Assembly (NCBI RefSeq): GCF_021390335.1
Contig: NZ_JAJUXK010000002.1
Location: 358,345-422,344 of the forward strand
Length of the DNA: 64,000 bases
Direction: 5' to 3'
Source: Dyadobacter sp. CY343
GTDB lineage: Bacteria > Bacteroidota > Bacteroidia > Cytophagales > Spirosomataceae
In this document: positions 25,003 to 33,048 of the stretch, in pieces
How the letters are laid out: the number at the start of each line of letters is the position of its first letter
Numbering within the stretch: position 1 is the stretch's first letter
Translations under genes and position numbers: made by a program
The notes under the pieces: generated by a model
Databases searched by the model: none
Seen by the model: the letters and a program-made list of their open reading frames with translations, nothing else
What the model was told of the DNA's origin: nothing

Positions 25003-26997
25003 CTACTTCACAATCTTGATACTCTTTCCATTCATTAAAATGGTGTAAAGACCGTTAGGGAAGCTCTTCATACTGATTTCCAGCTTCGTTGCTGAGGTTT
25101 TAGTAGCATGCAACCGGACTCCGGCGGCGTTGATGATTTCTACATCACCGAGCGGGAATGCGGATTGAACTGTTATAAAATCAGTAACCGGATTCGGGTA
25201 TGCCCTGATCGTTTCGGTACCATCGATCTTCACCGGCAGGATGCGGGTATAGTCAAATGCGCCGTCGGCATCTACCTGCTTTAATCTGTAATAGTACGTT
25301 CCCGGCATTAAAAACTCGTCTTCATATTGGTATGCAACATTTGTCTTCGAATATCCTGCCGCATTCACAGATTTAATTTTGGTAAATACCATTGCATCGT
25401 CGCTCCGTTCCACTTCGAAGTGGGAAGTATTCATTTCTGTCGCAGTGGCCCATTGCAACTGCACGCGACCCGCTTCATTCGTTTTTGCCGTAAATGTTTT
25501 CCAGGTCACAGGCAGCGCTGATCCTGATACATATAATTGTGGTGAAAAAATGGTGTTACGGTTGGCATCAATCACTTTCAACTTAAAGGTACCCGGTCCG
25601 ACTGTCCATTGCTGGGAAGTGTTCTGAACCTGATTGCAGTCAATTCCCAACCAGTTGTATTGCCCTCCGGATCCGATAGACGGGCCTGTGAAAGTAATTT
25701 GTGAGCCGCCGGATGAATAAGCCGCCGAAACCGCCGGTGGTGCCATGGCTGAATAGGGTTCCGACTGGGTAAGGAATTCCGGCGTAACCTTATCTGCCCA
25801 AAAACCTGCCAGCGAGATCAATCCGGAATATACATTTCCATCAGGAGACTGCGTGACGCCGTCTCCGCGGAAATGTATCTGATCGCCACGATAGTTTATA
25901 TCAAAATAAGGATCCGTTTCCGGGCCCTGATATACGTGGGGATAAGATGCGTTGTTGTTGATCAATTCGTTTTGTGCATTCACAACATTGGCAGAAACGC
26001 GCGTTGCGCCTGCGACTGTAAACCGGGAAGCCCTGGCAACCAGCCAAGCAAGGTCACTTTTACCGGTAAGCGACCGGCTCGCGCCGATCACATCCCACAA
26101 ATTGGAGATATAGCGATTGAATGTATTGTCGCCGGGCTGCTCAATATAGTTATCGGTTTCGCCCTGATGCCACAAAACCGCACGTACGCCCAGCTGGGCA
26201 ATGTAATAGTTGAGGGCGATCCTGAGGTGACCAAAGGGCATACCGGCGGGAAATGTGTAACCGAATGCGCTCGTCGGCGTCGCATTAGGGTCGATCGACT
26301 GCTGCCAGTTTTCCACTCCCGTGCTCGACCAGCCAGCATTGAATATCATGACCGGCACGCGGAACTTCTCATAGATCTTGTCACCAAACGATCCCCAGCA
26401 CCAGGCATAATTCCCAAAAGGCGCTGTTTTTACACCGGCATCCAGATGCACAAACTCGGGACAGGGGAGTTCCAGCGTAGGGTAGGGGGAAATAGTACCG
26501 CCATTGATATTCTGATAGTTGACGCTATTAACCTGGTCATTTTTAGCGCCCGGACCATTTGGGTTGTCATCGCCACCTGTGGCATTAGACTGGCCGGCCA
26601 CGACAAATACCTCACCGACGCCCACGTGCTGAACAGCCACCGCAACAGGGTCGGTGCCTGTACGGATCCCGCGGACTTCCAGCCGGTACCAGCCGCCTTT
26701 TACCGGCATTGATCCGTAGAACTGCGCCGCTTCAATCGTATTATCGATGATTTGCCAGGCATCGCCGCCGGGTGCAGCTTCGCCCTCGCTGGCGACCCAG
26801 GGTACGAAGCGCGCTTCAATCCGCTCAAATCCTTGCGTCACATATCCGCCGATGTATACGGTGGCGGCATTGTCCTTATTGCGCTGGAATACAGCCCTTT
26901 CTGTCGGGAAAGTTACCACAACCTGCGCGATGGCGGAGCAGGGGATTTGTAGTAAGAGGATAGTGATAATTGCGAGTAAATTTTTCTTCATGTACAA
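25003..26997 (-). CDS. Secreted SGNH/sialate-O-acetylesterase-like protein with T9SS tail
   Basis: A 664-residue extracellular hydrolase. A signal peptide ends near CSAIAQ (about 25). The catalytic SGNH domain has FVVAGQSNATGG (block I with Ser), a Gly/Asn region near GWSSTGVENWQQS, and VLWHQGETDN, which fits the DUF303 sialate-O-acetylesterase group. A beta domain at about 500-590 (TWKTFTAKTNEAGRVQLQWATA..., YRLKQVDADGAFDYTRI) is a common spacer before T9SS tails. The last 75 residues have the type A sorting signature (YPNPVTDFITVQ ... NGLYTILMNGKSIKIVK). It should be secreted by T9SS and may act on acetylated glycans. It stands alone, with an unusually long upstream region. Confidence 0.9.
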   Translation of the reverse strand: MYMKKNLLAIITILLLQIPCSAIAQVVVTFPTERAVFQRNKDNAATVYIGGYVTQGFERIEARFVPWVASEGEAAPGGDAWQIIDNTIEAAQFYGSMPVKGGWYRLEVRGIRTGTDPVAVAVQHVGVGEVFVVAGQSNATGGDDNPNGPGAKNDQVNSVNYQNINGGTISPYPTLELPCPEFVHLDAGVKTAPFGNYAWCWGSFGDKIYEKFRVPVMIFNAGWSSTGVENWQQSIDPNATPTSAFGYTFPAGMPFGHLRIALNYYIAQLGVRAVLWHQGETDNYIEQPGDNTFNRYISNLWDVIGASRSLTGKSDLAWLVARASRFTVAGATRVSANVVNAQNELINNNASYPHVYQGPETDPYFDINYRGDQIHFRGDGVTQSPDGNVYSGLISLAGFWADKVTPEFLTQSEPYSAMAPPAVSAAYSSGGSQITFTGPSIGSGGQYNWLGIDCNQVQNTSQQWTVGPGTFKLKVIDANRNTIFSPQLYVSGSALPVTWKTFTAKTNEAGRVQLQWATATEMNTSHFEVERSDDAMVFTKIKSVNAAGYSKTNVAYQYEDEFLMPGTYYYRLKQVDADGAFDYTRILPVKIDGTETIRAYPNPVTDFITVQSAFPLGDVEIINAAGVRLHATKTSATKLEISMKSFPNGLYTILMNGKSIKIVK

Positions 26998-27360
26998 ATT
27001 GTTTAGTTAATTAATGATTTGTTTTAGCACCTAATTGTTCCTGACGGCACATAGTAATACACTGGTCTGGCTGCATTGAAAACCTCCTGACTTCAAATGA
27101 ATTGTATGAAAATGGGAAGAGAACTTCTGCGAAGATATTAAAGTTGCCAACATATATGTGGTTGCCGCGACCATATTTATTATGCGGAACGCTGGGCGAA
27201 AGTTTGTACAATAAAGAATCTCCGAGCGTCATTTCAGGCAATTTCGATTGACAAAATATCCTGAAACATCGCGTTTTCTTGTCCTAGTTCAATGCTTTGC
27301 CCCTGCCCGGTAGGGTACATTTGTATCATTAAAACGAAGCAGATCTAAACAAAAAAGAAA
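26998..27360. other. Intergenic region between the SGNH esterase and the mhqO-like gene
   Basis: These 363 bp are flanked by divergent genes. The only frame of note is a 76-codon one on the minus strand at 27011-27241, which has no recognisable family and unlike codon use, so I do not call it. The right end contains a promoter for the mhqO-like gene (27297-27323). The rest shows no clear hairpin or repeat. Confidence 0.55.
27297..27323 (+). promoter_or_regulatory. Bacteroidota-type promoter for the mhqOD-like operon
   Basis: TTG at 27297-27299, a 16-nt spacer and TACATTTG at 27316-27323 match the TTG/TAnnTTTG pattern, with the spacer a little shorter than usual. The start codon is 37 bp downstream. 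Confidence 0.6.
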
Positions 27361-28299
27361 ATGGAAAATACAATCAACGGCATCCACCACATTACTGCAA
27401 TTGCTAGCGACGCCAAAAAGAACTATGATTTTTACACCCGCATATTAGGATTGAGGATGGTAAAAAAGACCGTCAATTTCGATGATCCTAACACTTACCA
27501 TTTTTATTACGGTGACGAAAACGGCACGCCTGGTACCATTCTGACATTTTTTCCTTGGGGCAGTCAAATCCCTGCGGGCAGAAGGGGAACGCGGCAGGTG
27601 ACCGAAATCGGTTACTCGGTACCTGATGGAAGTCTGGATTTTTGGCTTAAAAGATTTGAAGCAAACGGCGTTACATATAATAAGACCGCTGAGAAATTCG
27701 GAGAAGAATATGTGACTTTCCTGGATCGTGACGGTTTGAAATTTGAGTTGACGGTTCCTAAAACACCTGATGTTCGGGCACCATGGGAAACCAGCGAAGT
27801 GAAAGCCGAGCATGCAACCCGCGGATTTCACCATATTACGATCACCAGCAACAAAATAGAGGATACCGCCAAAATCCTGACGGATATTTTTGGTTACCGT
27901 TTGCTCGAACAACACGTTAACAGATACCGGTTCATCACCGACGCAGTTGAGAATGCGGCGATTGTTGACCTGGTGGAAGCGCCGGGCGAAAGAGCCGGAC
28001 ATGTGGCTGCGGGTTCCGTTCACCACGTGGCATTCCGAGTTGCCAATGATGATATTCTGATGGAATTCCGTAAAAAAGTGTTGGAAGCCGGTCACCAGAT
28101 CACCGATAAGATTGACAGAAACTATTTCTATTCACTCTACTTCCGTGAACCAGGCGGCGTACTTTTTGAGATTGCCAGCGATAACCCAGGGTTTGCAACG
28201 GATGAAACTGTGGAAGAACTGGGATCAGGATTGATGCTGCCCCCGCAATACGAACCAAGAAGGGCGAAAATTGAGGCTATACTTCCAAAACTGACCTAA
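27361..28299 (+). CDS. Ring-cleaving dioxygenase, two VOC domains (MhqO/MhqA-like)
   Basis: A 312-residue extradiol-type dioxygenase made of two vicinal-oxygen-chelate domains: residues of about 6-135 (HHITAIASDAKKNYDFYTRILGLRM...) and about 150-300 (HATRGFHHITITSNKIEDTAK...). Metal ligands are the His of GIHHITA, the His of SVHHVAF and the Glu of GGVLFEIAS. The closest described relatives are the Bacillus MhqA/MhqO enzymes that detoxify hydroquinones and quinones. The start of the next gene is 1 bp away, and that gene is an MhqD-like hydrolase, which strengthens the assignment. Regulation in Bacillus is by MhqR, but no MarR gene is present here. The substrate is inferred. Confidence 0.87.
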   Translation: MENTINGIHHITAIASDAKKNYDFYTRILGLRMVKKTVNFDDPNTYHFYYGDENGTPGTILTFFPWGSQIPAGRRGTRQVTEIGYSVPDGSLDFWLKRFEANGVTYNKTAEKFGEEYVTFLDRDGLKFELTVPKTPDVRAPWETSEVKAEHATRGFHHITITSNKIEDTAKILTDIFGYRLLEQHVNRYRFITDAVENAAIVDLVEAPGERAGHVAAGSVHHVAFRVANDDILMEFRKKVLEAGHQITDKIDRNYFYSLYFREPGGVLFEIASDNPGFATDETVEELGSGLMLPPQYEPRRAKIEAILPKLT

Positions 28300-28300
28300 T

Positions 28301-28924
28301 ATGTACACCCATAGTTTGAATATAATCCAGGAAGGAATTCCGCTTGGCGAGGCCAAAAAAGCGATCATATTATTACACGGAAGGGGCGGCTCGGCGCAGG
28401 ATATTATTTCCCTGCGCAGGAGCCTGAACCTCGACGAAATGGCGATCCTGGCCCCTCAGGCTTCGAGTAACAGCTGGTACCCTTTCAGTTTTATGGCTCC
28501 GGTCTTGCAAAACCAGCCGGCCCTGGATTCGGCGCTGAAAACGGTTTCCGACGTTGTGGAGCAGATTGAAAAAAGTGGAATATCGCCCGAGAATATCTTT
28601 TTCGCAGGATTTTCGCAGGGAGCATGTCTGACTCTGGAATATGTAGCGCGCAATGCAAAAAGGTACGGTGGGGTAATTGCTTTCACCGGCGGACTGATCG
28701 GTGAAACGCTGGACGAGCGTAATTACAGCGGGGATTTCGCGAATACACCTGTATTCATTTCTACCGGTGATCCTGATCCGCACGTACCCGTTTCGAGGGT
28801 GAAGGAAAGTATCGCTATCCTGGAACGGATGAATGCATTTGTTACATTCAACATTTATCCCGGGCGGCCGCACACAATCCTTCCCGGAGAGATCAAGCTG
28901 GCCAACCAACATATTCTGGCTTAA
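28301..28924 (+). CDS. Alpha/beta-hydrolase, carboxylesterase/phospholipase type (MhqD-like)
   Basis: A 207-residue soluble hydrolase of the carboxylesterase/phospholipase family. It has the oxyanion segment LLHGRGGSAQDI (about 27-38), the nucleophile Ser in GFSQGACLTLEY (about 108), the acid Asp in STGDPDPHVPVSRV, and the catalytic His near YPGRPHTILPGE at the end. Because it follows the VOC dioxygenase by 1 bp and shares a promoter, it probably removes ring-cleavage or conjugate esters in the same quinone-detoxification route, as in the mhq genes of Bacillus. Exact substrates are unknown. A repeated GC-rich tract and a terminator follow. Confidence 0.88.
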   Translation: MYTHSLNIIQEGIPLGEAKKAIILLHGRGGSAQDIISLRRSLNLDEMAILAPQASSNSWYPFSFMAPVLQNQPALDSALKTVSDVVEQIEKSGISPENIFFAGFSQGACLTLEYVARNAKRYGGVIAFTGGLIGETLDERNYSGDFANTPVFISTGDPDPHVPVSRVKESIAILERMNAFVTFNIYPGRPHTILPGEIKLANQHILA

Positions 28925-28943
28925 ACAGCATTTCTTCATTTAC

Positions 28944-28989
28944 CCCGTTTTCGCAACCCGGTTTTCGTAACCCGGTTTTCGCAACTCGG
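28944..28989 (+). repeat. Short tandem repeat (about 14 bp x 3)
   Basis: Units CCCGTTTTCGCAA, CCCGGTTTTCGTAA and CCCGGTTTTCGCAA follow each other and lead into the left arm of a terminator (CTCGG). The repeat starts 19 bp after the hydrolase stop and has no reading frame. Its origin is probably slippage at the terminator stem. Confidence 0.75.
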
Positions 28990-29016
28990 CCTTTTGATTA
29001 AGGGCCGGGTTTTTTA
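28984..29016 (+). terminator. Terminator overlapping the promoter of the next gene
   Basis: An 8-bp stem (ACTCGGCC with GGCCGGGT, one G-T pair), an 11-nt loop, then a run of Ts. It ends the mhqOD-like transcript, and the T run leads straight into the -7 box of the Crp/Fnr gene. Confidence 0.8.
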
Positions 29017-29022
29017 CTTTTG
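28994..29022 (+). promoter_or_regulatory. Promoter of the Crp/Fnr gene, inside the upstream terminator
   Basis: TTG at 28994-28996 (in the hairpin loop), an 18-nt spacer and TACTTTTG at 29015-29022. The start codon is 45 bp downstream. The overlap with the terminator means the two processes share the same bases. Confidence 0.6.
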
Positions 29023-29066
29023 GGACAATACCTCAACTGAAAATGCACCCGCCTGCCTGGCAATAA

Positions 29067-29654
29067 ATGAACAGCATGTTTGAACGGATCAACAACTATG
29101 CATTGCGGTGCATGCACTTTTCCAGCCACGATTTAGATTTTTTTGATTCTTTACTTCAACACAAAAAATTTAACAAAAAAACCTTCCTGCTGCTGGAAGG
29201 AGAGGTTTGCCAGTTTGAAGCTTATATTTTGAAAGGCTGTATCCGGACTTACTATATCGACAGTGCCGGCTCGGAAGTGACGCTCCAATTCGCGATTGAG
29301 GACTGGTGGGTGAGTGATATTACCAGCTTCCAGAACCAGACGCCGAGCCACATGTATATTGAAACGCTCGAAGACTGCGAAGTACTGCTGCTTACCCCAG
29401 AGGATAAAGAAAAGCTGCTGACCAATATCCCTGGCTTTGAAAGGATGTTCAGATTAATGGTACAGCGGAATCTCGCGCAAACGCAAGAGAGATTGTTCCG
29501 TACCATTTCAACCAGCGCGGTGGAGAAATACCTCGACTTTCTTAACCGTTACCCTACCATTCCCCAACGTGTAGCCCAGCATTATATCGCCTCATATCTC
29601 GGATTTTCGCCCGAATTCCTGAGTAAGGTCAGGAAGAAGCTAAGTGCAAATTAA
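29067..29654 (+). CDS. Crp/Fnr-family transcriptional regulator
   Basis: A 195-residue regulator with an N-terminal cyclic-nucleotide-binding-like beta roll (FFDSLLQHKKFNKKTFLLLEGEVC..., about 25-130) and a C-terminal winged helix (VEKYLDFLNRYPTIPQRVAQHYIASYLGFSPEFLSKVRKKL, about 150-193). The 'PQRVAQHYIASYLGFSPE' recognition region is typical of the Bacteroidota Crp/Fnr subgroup, whose ligand is often unknown; key Arg/Ser residues for cAMP are not clearly kept. No Cys cluster for oxygen sensing is present. It lies downstream of the mhqOD-like pair with its own promoter, so it may regulate it or the DUF2383 gene that follows. Confidence 0.9.
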   Translation: MNSMFERINNYALRCMHFSSHDLDFFDSLLQHKKFNKKTFLLLEGEVCQFEAYILKGCIRTYYIDSAGSEVTLQFAIEDWWVSDITSFQNQTPSHMYIETLEDCEVLLLTPEDKEKLLTNIPGFERMFRLMVQRNLAQTQERLFRTISTSAVEKYLDFLNRYPTIPQRVAQHYIASYLGFSPEFLSKVRKKLSAN

Positions 29655-29796
29655 ATTTTTATCAGACAGGAATCCGGGCGCTGTATATACGGCGCAAAAA
29701 GCTCCACAAATTTGCTGGAACAACCCTGATAACGCCCTTCCAGGCAATTGGAATAGTTATTTCAGAATGCATTTCAGAACCAATCATGAAATTGTC

Positions 29797-30258
29797 ATGG
29801 CACAAAATTCAGAAATTGTAGAGGTACTGAACGATTTGATTCTTATCAATAACGACCGTATTGAAGGTTATAAAAAAGCATCGGAAGAAACTAATTCTTC
29901 TGACTCTGACCTCAAATCGCTGTTTAGTAACCTTTCCGAACATAGTGCAGAACATGTACGTGAGTTGTCTTCGGAGGTAACTTCTCTGGGCGGCGAACCG
30001 GCGACCGGCACAATGGTATCTGGTAAAATATACCGCGCATGGATGGATGTAAAATCCGTATTCACCAGCGAAAACAGATTGACTGCGCTTGAAAATTCAG
30101 AGTTTGGAGAAGATGCAGCTCAGAAAGCATACGAAACTGCATTAAAATCTGACGCGCTCACTCCTGATCTGCGTTCATTGATAACCAAGCAAAAAGCCAC
30201 ACTAAAATCGGGTCACGATACTGTAAAGAGATTGCGTGACATGGAAAAAGTGCATTAA
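29797..30258 (+). CDS. PA2169/DUF2383-family four-helix-bundle protein
   Basis: A 153-residue cytosolic protein of the ferritin-like DUF2383 family. The start at 29797 (MAQNSEIVEVLNDLILINNDRIEGYKKA) begins exactly where the family helix does; the frame upstream to 29644 overlaps the Crp gene and has no homology. Helices include the Glu/His-rich LKSLFSNLSEHSAEHVRELSSEV and the C-terminal LRSLITKQKATLKSGHDTVKRL, with possible metal-binding Glu and His. Such proteins appear under stress and with Crp/Fnr regulators; the reaction is unknown. It is followed by a strong terminator. Confidence 0.85.
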   Translation: MAQNSEIVEVLNDLILINNDRIEGYKKASEETNSSDSDLKSLFSNLSEHSAEHVRELSSEVTSLGGEPATGTMVSGKIYRAWMDVKSVFTSENRLTALENSEFGEDAAQKAYETALKSDALTPDLRSLITKQKATLKSGHDTVKRLRDMEKVH

Positions 30259-30282
30259 CATTATATCTTCATCATCAGACAA

Positions 30283-30317
30283 GAAAACAGCCGGCTTACG
30301 TCGGCTGTTTTCTTTTT
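30283..30317. terminator. Bidirectional Rho-independent terminator
   Basis: An 11-bp stem (GAAAACAGCCG with CGGCTGTTTTC), an 8-nt loop and T runs. It lies between the DUF2383 gene (+) and the lipoprotein gene (-). Confidence 0.92.
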
Positions 30318-30339
30318 ATGTGGTTCTACCGGTTCAGGA

Positions 30340-30624
30340 TTATCTCTTTTGCTCAGCCGGCACTTTATCATCGTGTTTGCTTCTGGTAGAGTCACTATTC
30401 AGATTAGATTGGTTTGATGGAAAGCCCAGCGAGTCATCCTGATTATCTTCGCCTATTCCCATTGCTTTTCTGCTTTCAGCTCCGCTGCTGTCGTTAGGAG
30501 TAGTCTCCGTTGCGCTTCCCGAGCCTTCACTTCCTTCGGTATCGTCATTTTCTTTGCTGCAAGATGCGAAGCAAAGGCACAATGCCAATCCCAATAATGC
30601 GCCGGTTGTTCTTAATTTCTTCAT
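30340..30624 (-). CDS. Small hypothetical lipoprotein
   Basis: A 94-residue protein with a lipoprotein signal peptide (MKKLRTTGALLGLALCLCFASC), giving a lipid-anchored Cys at 22. The mature part is a low-complexity chain rich in Ser, Glu, Asp and Lys (SKENDDTEGSEGSGSATET... SDSTRSKHDDKVPAEQKR), probably disordered. No family is recognised. It is most likely an envelope stress-type lipoprotein. It lies upstream of the terminator shared with DUF2383 and just downstream of the cinA-like gene, with a 59-bp gap. Confidence 0.72.
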   Translation of the reverse strand: MKKLRTTGALLGLALCLCFASCSKENDDTEGSEGSGSATETTPNDSSGAESRKAMGIGEDNQDDSLGFPSNQSNLNSDSTRSKHDDKVPAEQKR

Positions 30625-30683
30625 GATTTTGGTTGTTAGTTATGCAAATAAGGTTTGTTAAAAAAGGTATTGTAATTTGATTG

Positions 30684-31196
30684 TTAAAGAGAGGCTGCAC
30701 CGTCCGCTTTCCCGGAATGAACCGGAAGCTCAGCAAGGATCGCCTGTGCCGCCCTGTCGATTGCCTGCAAAACGATTTCTTCCGCCTCACCTTCGAAAAC
30801 TTCGCGGATCGCTATGGATTTCTCTTTAAAATAGATGTGCAGAAATATTGTACCCACCGGTTTTTCCTCAGTTTCACTCCCGCCCGGACAGGTAAGCCCG
30901 GTAACAGCTAAATGAATATCAGCCGGCATGAAAGTCTGCAACCGCTGCGCAAGCTCCTGGGTAACCTCTGCACTTTCGGGCGTAAATCTTTTGATCATAT
31001 CCGCCGGTACGTGCAGGATTGTCTGTTTCAATAATGCATCGTAACAAACCAGGCCGCCTTTTAAAACTTTACCTGACTCTTCGCAGAGCGAAAATTCGGA
31101 GGCCAGGCGCCCGGCGGTTGCACTTTCGGCAAAAGCAATGCTCAGGCCCCGCTCCGCCAAAGCTTTACTGCATTCGTTTACAATTTGTGAAGGCAT
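30684..31196 (-). CDS. CinA-family nicotinamide-nucleotide amidase (C-terminal domain only)
   Basis: A 170-residue stand-alone CinA C-terminal (PncC-type) domain. PncC hydrolyses nicotinamide mononucleotide to nicotinate mononucleotide and ammonia in the NAD salvage cycle. The family motif AFAESATAGRLASEFSL (about 19-35) contains the catalytic Ser, and GLVCYDALLKQTILHV and TGLTCPGGSETEEKPVGTIFLHI are conserved blocks. The N-terminal MoCF domain of full-length CinA is missing, as in other short PncC proteins. It is adjacent to the GH13 gene on the same strand (24 bp). Function is inferred from family. Confidence 0.85.
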   Translation of the reverse strand: MPSQIVNECSKALAERGLSIAFAESATAGRLASEFSLCEESGKVLKGGLVCYDALLKQTILHVPADMIKRFTPESAEVTQELAQRLQTFMPADIHLAVTGLTCPGGSETEEKPVGTIFLHIYFKEKSIAIREVFEGEAEEIVLQAIDRAAQAILAELPVHSGKADGAASL

Positions 31197-31220
31197 ATAT
31201 TTTGACTTGTAAGAGATGAA

Positions 31221-32855
31221 TTAATTAAGTTTAATAAGCAATCCTTCATCGCCACCCATTGCAATAATTCCCGATACGCTCATTCCAACCCGCTCTATCT
31301 CAGTACATAATATGACAATTCCCGAGTAGCTGCCAGTGCGTGGCCTGAAATATCCCGGGCGGTGAGTCAGATTCAAAATAATCAGGAAGCGCTCGTCCCC
31401 AAACTGCCGGATGTAGGATATCAGTTGCTGGTCCGAATAGACGGGAATGTATGCTCCGATATTCAAAGCTGCATATTGCTTGCGTGCCGCTATCAGTTTG
31501 TGGTAAAACGCCAGCATGGAATGCGGATCTTTTTTTTGCATTTCAACATTGACCCTTCCGGAATTATAAGGCAACCGCAGCCAGGGTTTGTGTTGTGAAA
31601 ATCCACTGTGGATTTCGTTGCTCCACTGCATTGGCGTGCGCGCGGGATCCCGGCTTACATTCAGCTCGGGCATATTCAATCCCTGCGGATCCACAATCTC
31701 ATCCATTGGAATAGGCACGTCCCGCATTGCAATCTCATCGCCATAATAAATCGTAGGGGTACCCCGCAGTGTAAGCAGCATCATCGCCGCTACCTTCGCT
31801 TGCGACCGTCCCACGCGACTCGCGATACGCGGCTTATCATGGTTACCTAATACCCAGTTTGGCCAGCCGTTCAGCGGCAATGCGCCTTCATATTCATCGA
31901 TGGAAGACGCAATCCTGGCAGCATCCCAAGGTAATGTAAGCAGTTGAAAGTTAAATGGTAAATGTGCCTCTGAGCCTCCCTGGCCGTAATAAGTCACCAA
32001 TTTATGAATAGGAAGATAGATCTCGCCGATCAGCACGCGCTCCTCATATTCGTCTGTTAGTGCGCGCATCATTCGCACAATTTCGTGTACCTCGGGCTGG
32101 TCGGTGGAGTAGGTGGGAATATAATGGTCGTAAATGAGGTCGTCGGCATGGAATGGTGAATCCGGGGCTACGGGATTGTCCCGCAACTGGCTGTCTTTGA
32201 TCATGTGCCACATTACATCCACGCGAAAACCATCGATTCCTTTATCCAGCCAGAATCGCATCACGTCCAGCATTGCCTGCTGAACCTCCGGGTTCCGCCA
32301 GTTCAGGTCAGGTTGTTCTTTCAAAAATGCGTGATAGTAATATTGGTCGGTAGCCTCATCCCATTCCCACGCGTGACCACCGAAAACGCTCAGCCAGTTA
32401 TTGGGGAGTTCACCGTTTTCGCCGCCGTCGTGCCAGATATACCAGTCACGTTTTGGGTTATTCCGGGAAGATCTGCTTTCCAGAAACCAGGGATGCTGGT
32501 CGGAAGTGTGGTTTGGAACCAGATCGAGCAGCACTTTCATGCCGCGGCTGTGGGCCTCTTCCAACAACTCGTCGAAATCCGCCATCGTCCCAAAAAGTGG
32601 GTGGACACCGCAGTAATCGGAAATATCATAACCAAAATCCGCCATAGGCGACGTGAAAATCGGTGACAGCCAGATGCAATCGATTCCAAGCCATTTAAGA
32701 TAGTCCAGCCTGCTGACGATACCTTTCAGATCCCCAACTCCGTCACCGTTCGAATCCTGAAAAGAGCGCGGGTAAATCTGATAAATAACCCCATGCTGCC
32801 ACCACAGGTATTTTGTCGGAGCAGTCGGTTCTCTCATTGTTTGTTCCAAATTCAT
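31221..32855 (-). CDS. GH13 alpha-glucosidase/oligo-1,6-glucosidase
   Basis: A 544-residue cytosolic glycoside hydrolase of family 13. No signal peptide is present. Region I (DLVPNHTSDQHPWF), region II with the nucleophile Asp (DGFRVDVMWHM, about 210), region III with the acid Glu (VLIGEIYLP, about 275) and region IV (LGNHDKPRI, about 340) are all clear. The IYQIYPRSFQDSNGDGVGDLKGI opening and the downstream QWSNE...GFS block fit the oligo-1,6-glucosidase/alpha-glucosidase subgroup rather than amylase. It should release glucose from short alpha-glucosides in the cytoplasm. No transporter or maltose gene is nearby. Start: the first Met that keeps the domain whole. Confidence 0.92.
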   Translation of the reverse strand: MNLEQTMREPTAPTKYLWWQHGVIYQIYPRSFQDSNGDGVGDLKGIVSRLDYLKWLGIDCIWLSPIFTSPMADFGYDISDYCGVHPLFGTMADFDELLEEAHSRGMKVLLDLVPNHTSDQHPWFLESRSSRNNPKRDWYIWHDGGENGELPNNWLSVFGGHAWEWDEATDQYYYHAFLKEQPDLNWRNPEVQQAMLDVMRFWLDKGIDGFRVDVMWHMIKDSQLRDNPVAPDSPFHADDLIYDHYIPTYSTDQPEVHEIVRMMRALTDEYEERVLIGEIYLPIHKLVTYYGQGGSEAHLPFNFQLLTLPWDAARIASSIDEYEGALPLNGWPNWVLGNHDKPRIASRVGRSQAKVAAMMLLTLRGTPTIYYGDEIAMRDVPIPMDEIVDPQGLNMPELNVSRDPARTPMQWSNEIHSGFSQHKPWLRLPYNSGRVNVEMQKKDPHSMLAFYHKLIAARKQYAALNIGAYIPVYSDQQLISYIRQFGDERFLIILNLTHRPGYFRPRTGSYSGIVILCTEIERVGMSVSGIIAMGGDEGLLIKLN

Positions 32856-33048
32856 GGTTAATCAGTTTGATCAATGATCGGTTGCGTACTCAAAAATCGC
32901 GCCTGAGTCGTTTTTTGCGGTTTTTTAGTGATCAAATGAAAGCAAGATGTGCATTTTTACGACTGATTCAAGTTGAGCTGCACACGGATTGTTGCATGGC
33001 ATGGTTTTTAACTTAGCGAGAACAATCTGGTACATAACTACTATTGAA

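Noticed and set aside
27011..27241. Open frame of 76 codons on the minus strand before the mhqO-like gene
   Set aside because: No recognisable domain or signal, unusual composition, and it lies in the region expected to hold promoters.
30545..30790. Open frame of 81 codons between the lipoprotein and cinA-like genes
   Set aside because: It overlaps the ends of both real genes in another phase and has no domain.
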